A stretch of 6,591 bases of DNA. It comes from an uncultured Lachnospiraceae bacterium (lineage in GTDB: Bacteria; Bacillota; Clostridia; Lachnospirales; Lachnospiraceae). The DNA lies in NCBI GenBank assembly GCA_945836565.1, contig CAMALN010000094.1:1-6591 (forward strand), written 5' to 3'. The notes under the pieces are model-generated. The model saw nothing but the letters and a program-made list of their open reading frames with translations, was not told where the DNA came from and searched no databases. The translations under genes were made by a program, and so were the position numbers. Shown here one piece after another: positions 6,556 to 6,591 of this stretch; within the stretch, counting starts at the first letter, position 1, and every line of letters starts with the position of its first letter.

Positions 6556-6591
6556 CTATTTATCCTCATCAAGCTTCAATACACTCATAAA
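6556..6591 (-). CDS. lepA: Elongation factor 4 (LepA), C-terminal 11 codons only
   Basis: A partial gene running off the right edge. The minus strand in frame encodes FMSVLKLDEDK and then TAG, immediately followed by an in-frame TAA. LepA is a ribosome-associated translational GTPase, and its C-terminus commonly ends in a phrase like AFMxVLK followed by a few charged residues, which this matches. lepA immediately upstream of hemW is a very common bacterial arrangement, and the 21-base gap fits. The call rests on 11 residues plus gene order, so it is probable rather than proven; the domains of the protein lie outside the window. Confidence 0.78.
   Translation of the reverse strand, partial: FMSVLKLDEDK

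Noticed and set aside
1..6591. A novel defence, mobile or RNA-based system hidden in the window
   Set aside because: Coding density is nearly complete with recognised housekeeping genes. No gap exceeds 44 bases, and there are no inverted-repeat ends, arrays or unassigned genes.

Overview
This window reads as chromosomal housekeeping DNA from a low-GC Gram-positive anaerobe. The likeliest source is a Clostridia member of the Lachnospiraceae kind (Butyrivibrio, Roseburia or Lachnospira-like). That placement is inferred from AT-rich composition with AAG/CTT-rich codon use, purine-rich Shine-Dalgarno sites before every gene, a rhodanese-less ThiI beside a NifS-like desulfurase, and the lepA-hemW junction. 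No database search was possible, so the genus is not claimed.

Every credible gene lies on the minus strand, so the transcriptional order runs from the right edge to the left. First comes the last 11 codons of lepA (elongation factor 4) at 6556-6591. Then follow hemW (5338-6534, radical-SAM heme chaperone), rsmE (4583-5320, 16S rRNA m3U1498 methyltransferase), an IscS/NifS-family cysteine desulfurase (3404-4546), thiI (2178-3359, tRNA 4-thiouridine synthetase) and tex (3-2150, S1-domain RNA-binding protein). The gaps between genes are 21, 17, 36, 44 and 27 bases. Each holds a ribosome binding site and none holds a visible terminator or a convincing promoter. The whole window is therefore best read as the inside of one operon, or at least one co-directional transcription unit, whose promoter lies beyond the right edge.

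The theme is translation and RNA maintenance. LepA acts on the ribosome, RsmE modifies 16S rRNA, and the desulfurase and ThiI form a sulfur relay that modifies tRNA U8. Tex is an RNA-binding factor, and HemW is the usual lepA companion. Coding density is nearly complete and no stretch over 50 bases lacks a gene. I see no tRNA, rRNA, CRISPR array, mobile element, riboswitch or origin.

I did not find an undescribed system. The points worth a second look are small: hemW and rsmE are directly adjacent, without the heat-shock/prmA block that often separates them in Firmicutes; Tex has a divergent motif in its YqgF-like domain; a 10-bp tandem duplication abuts the desulfurase ribosome binding site; an in-frame triplicated decamer lies at the 3' end of thiI; and the palindrome AAGCTT is strongly over-represented.
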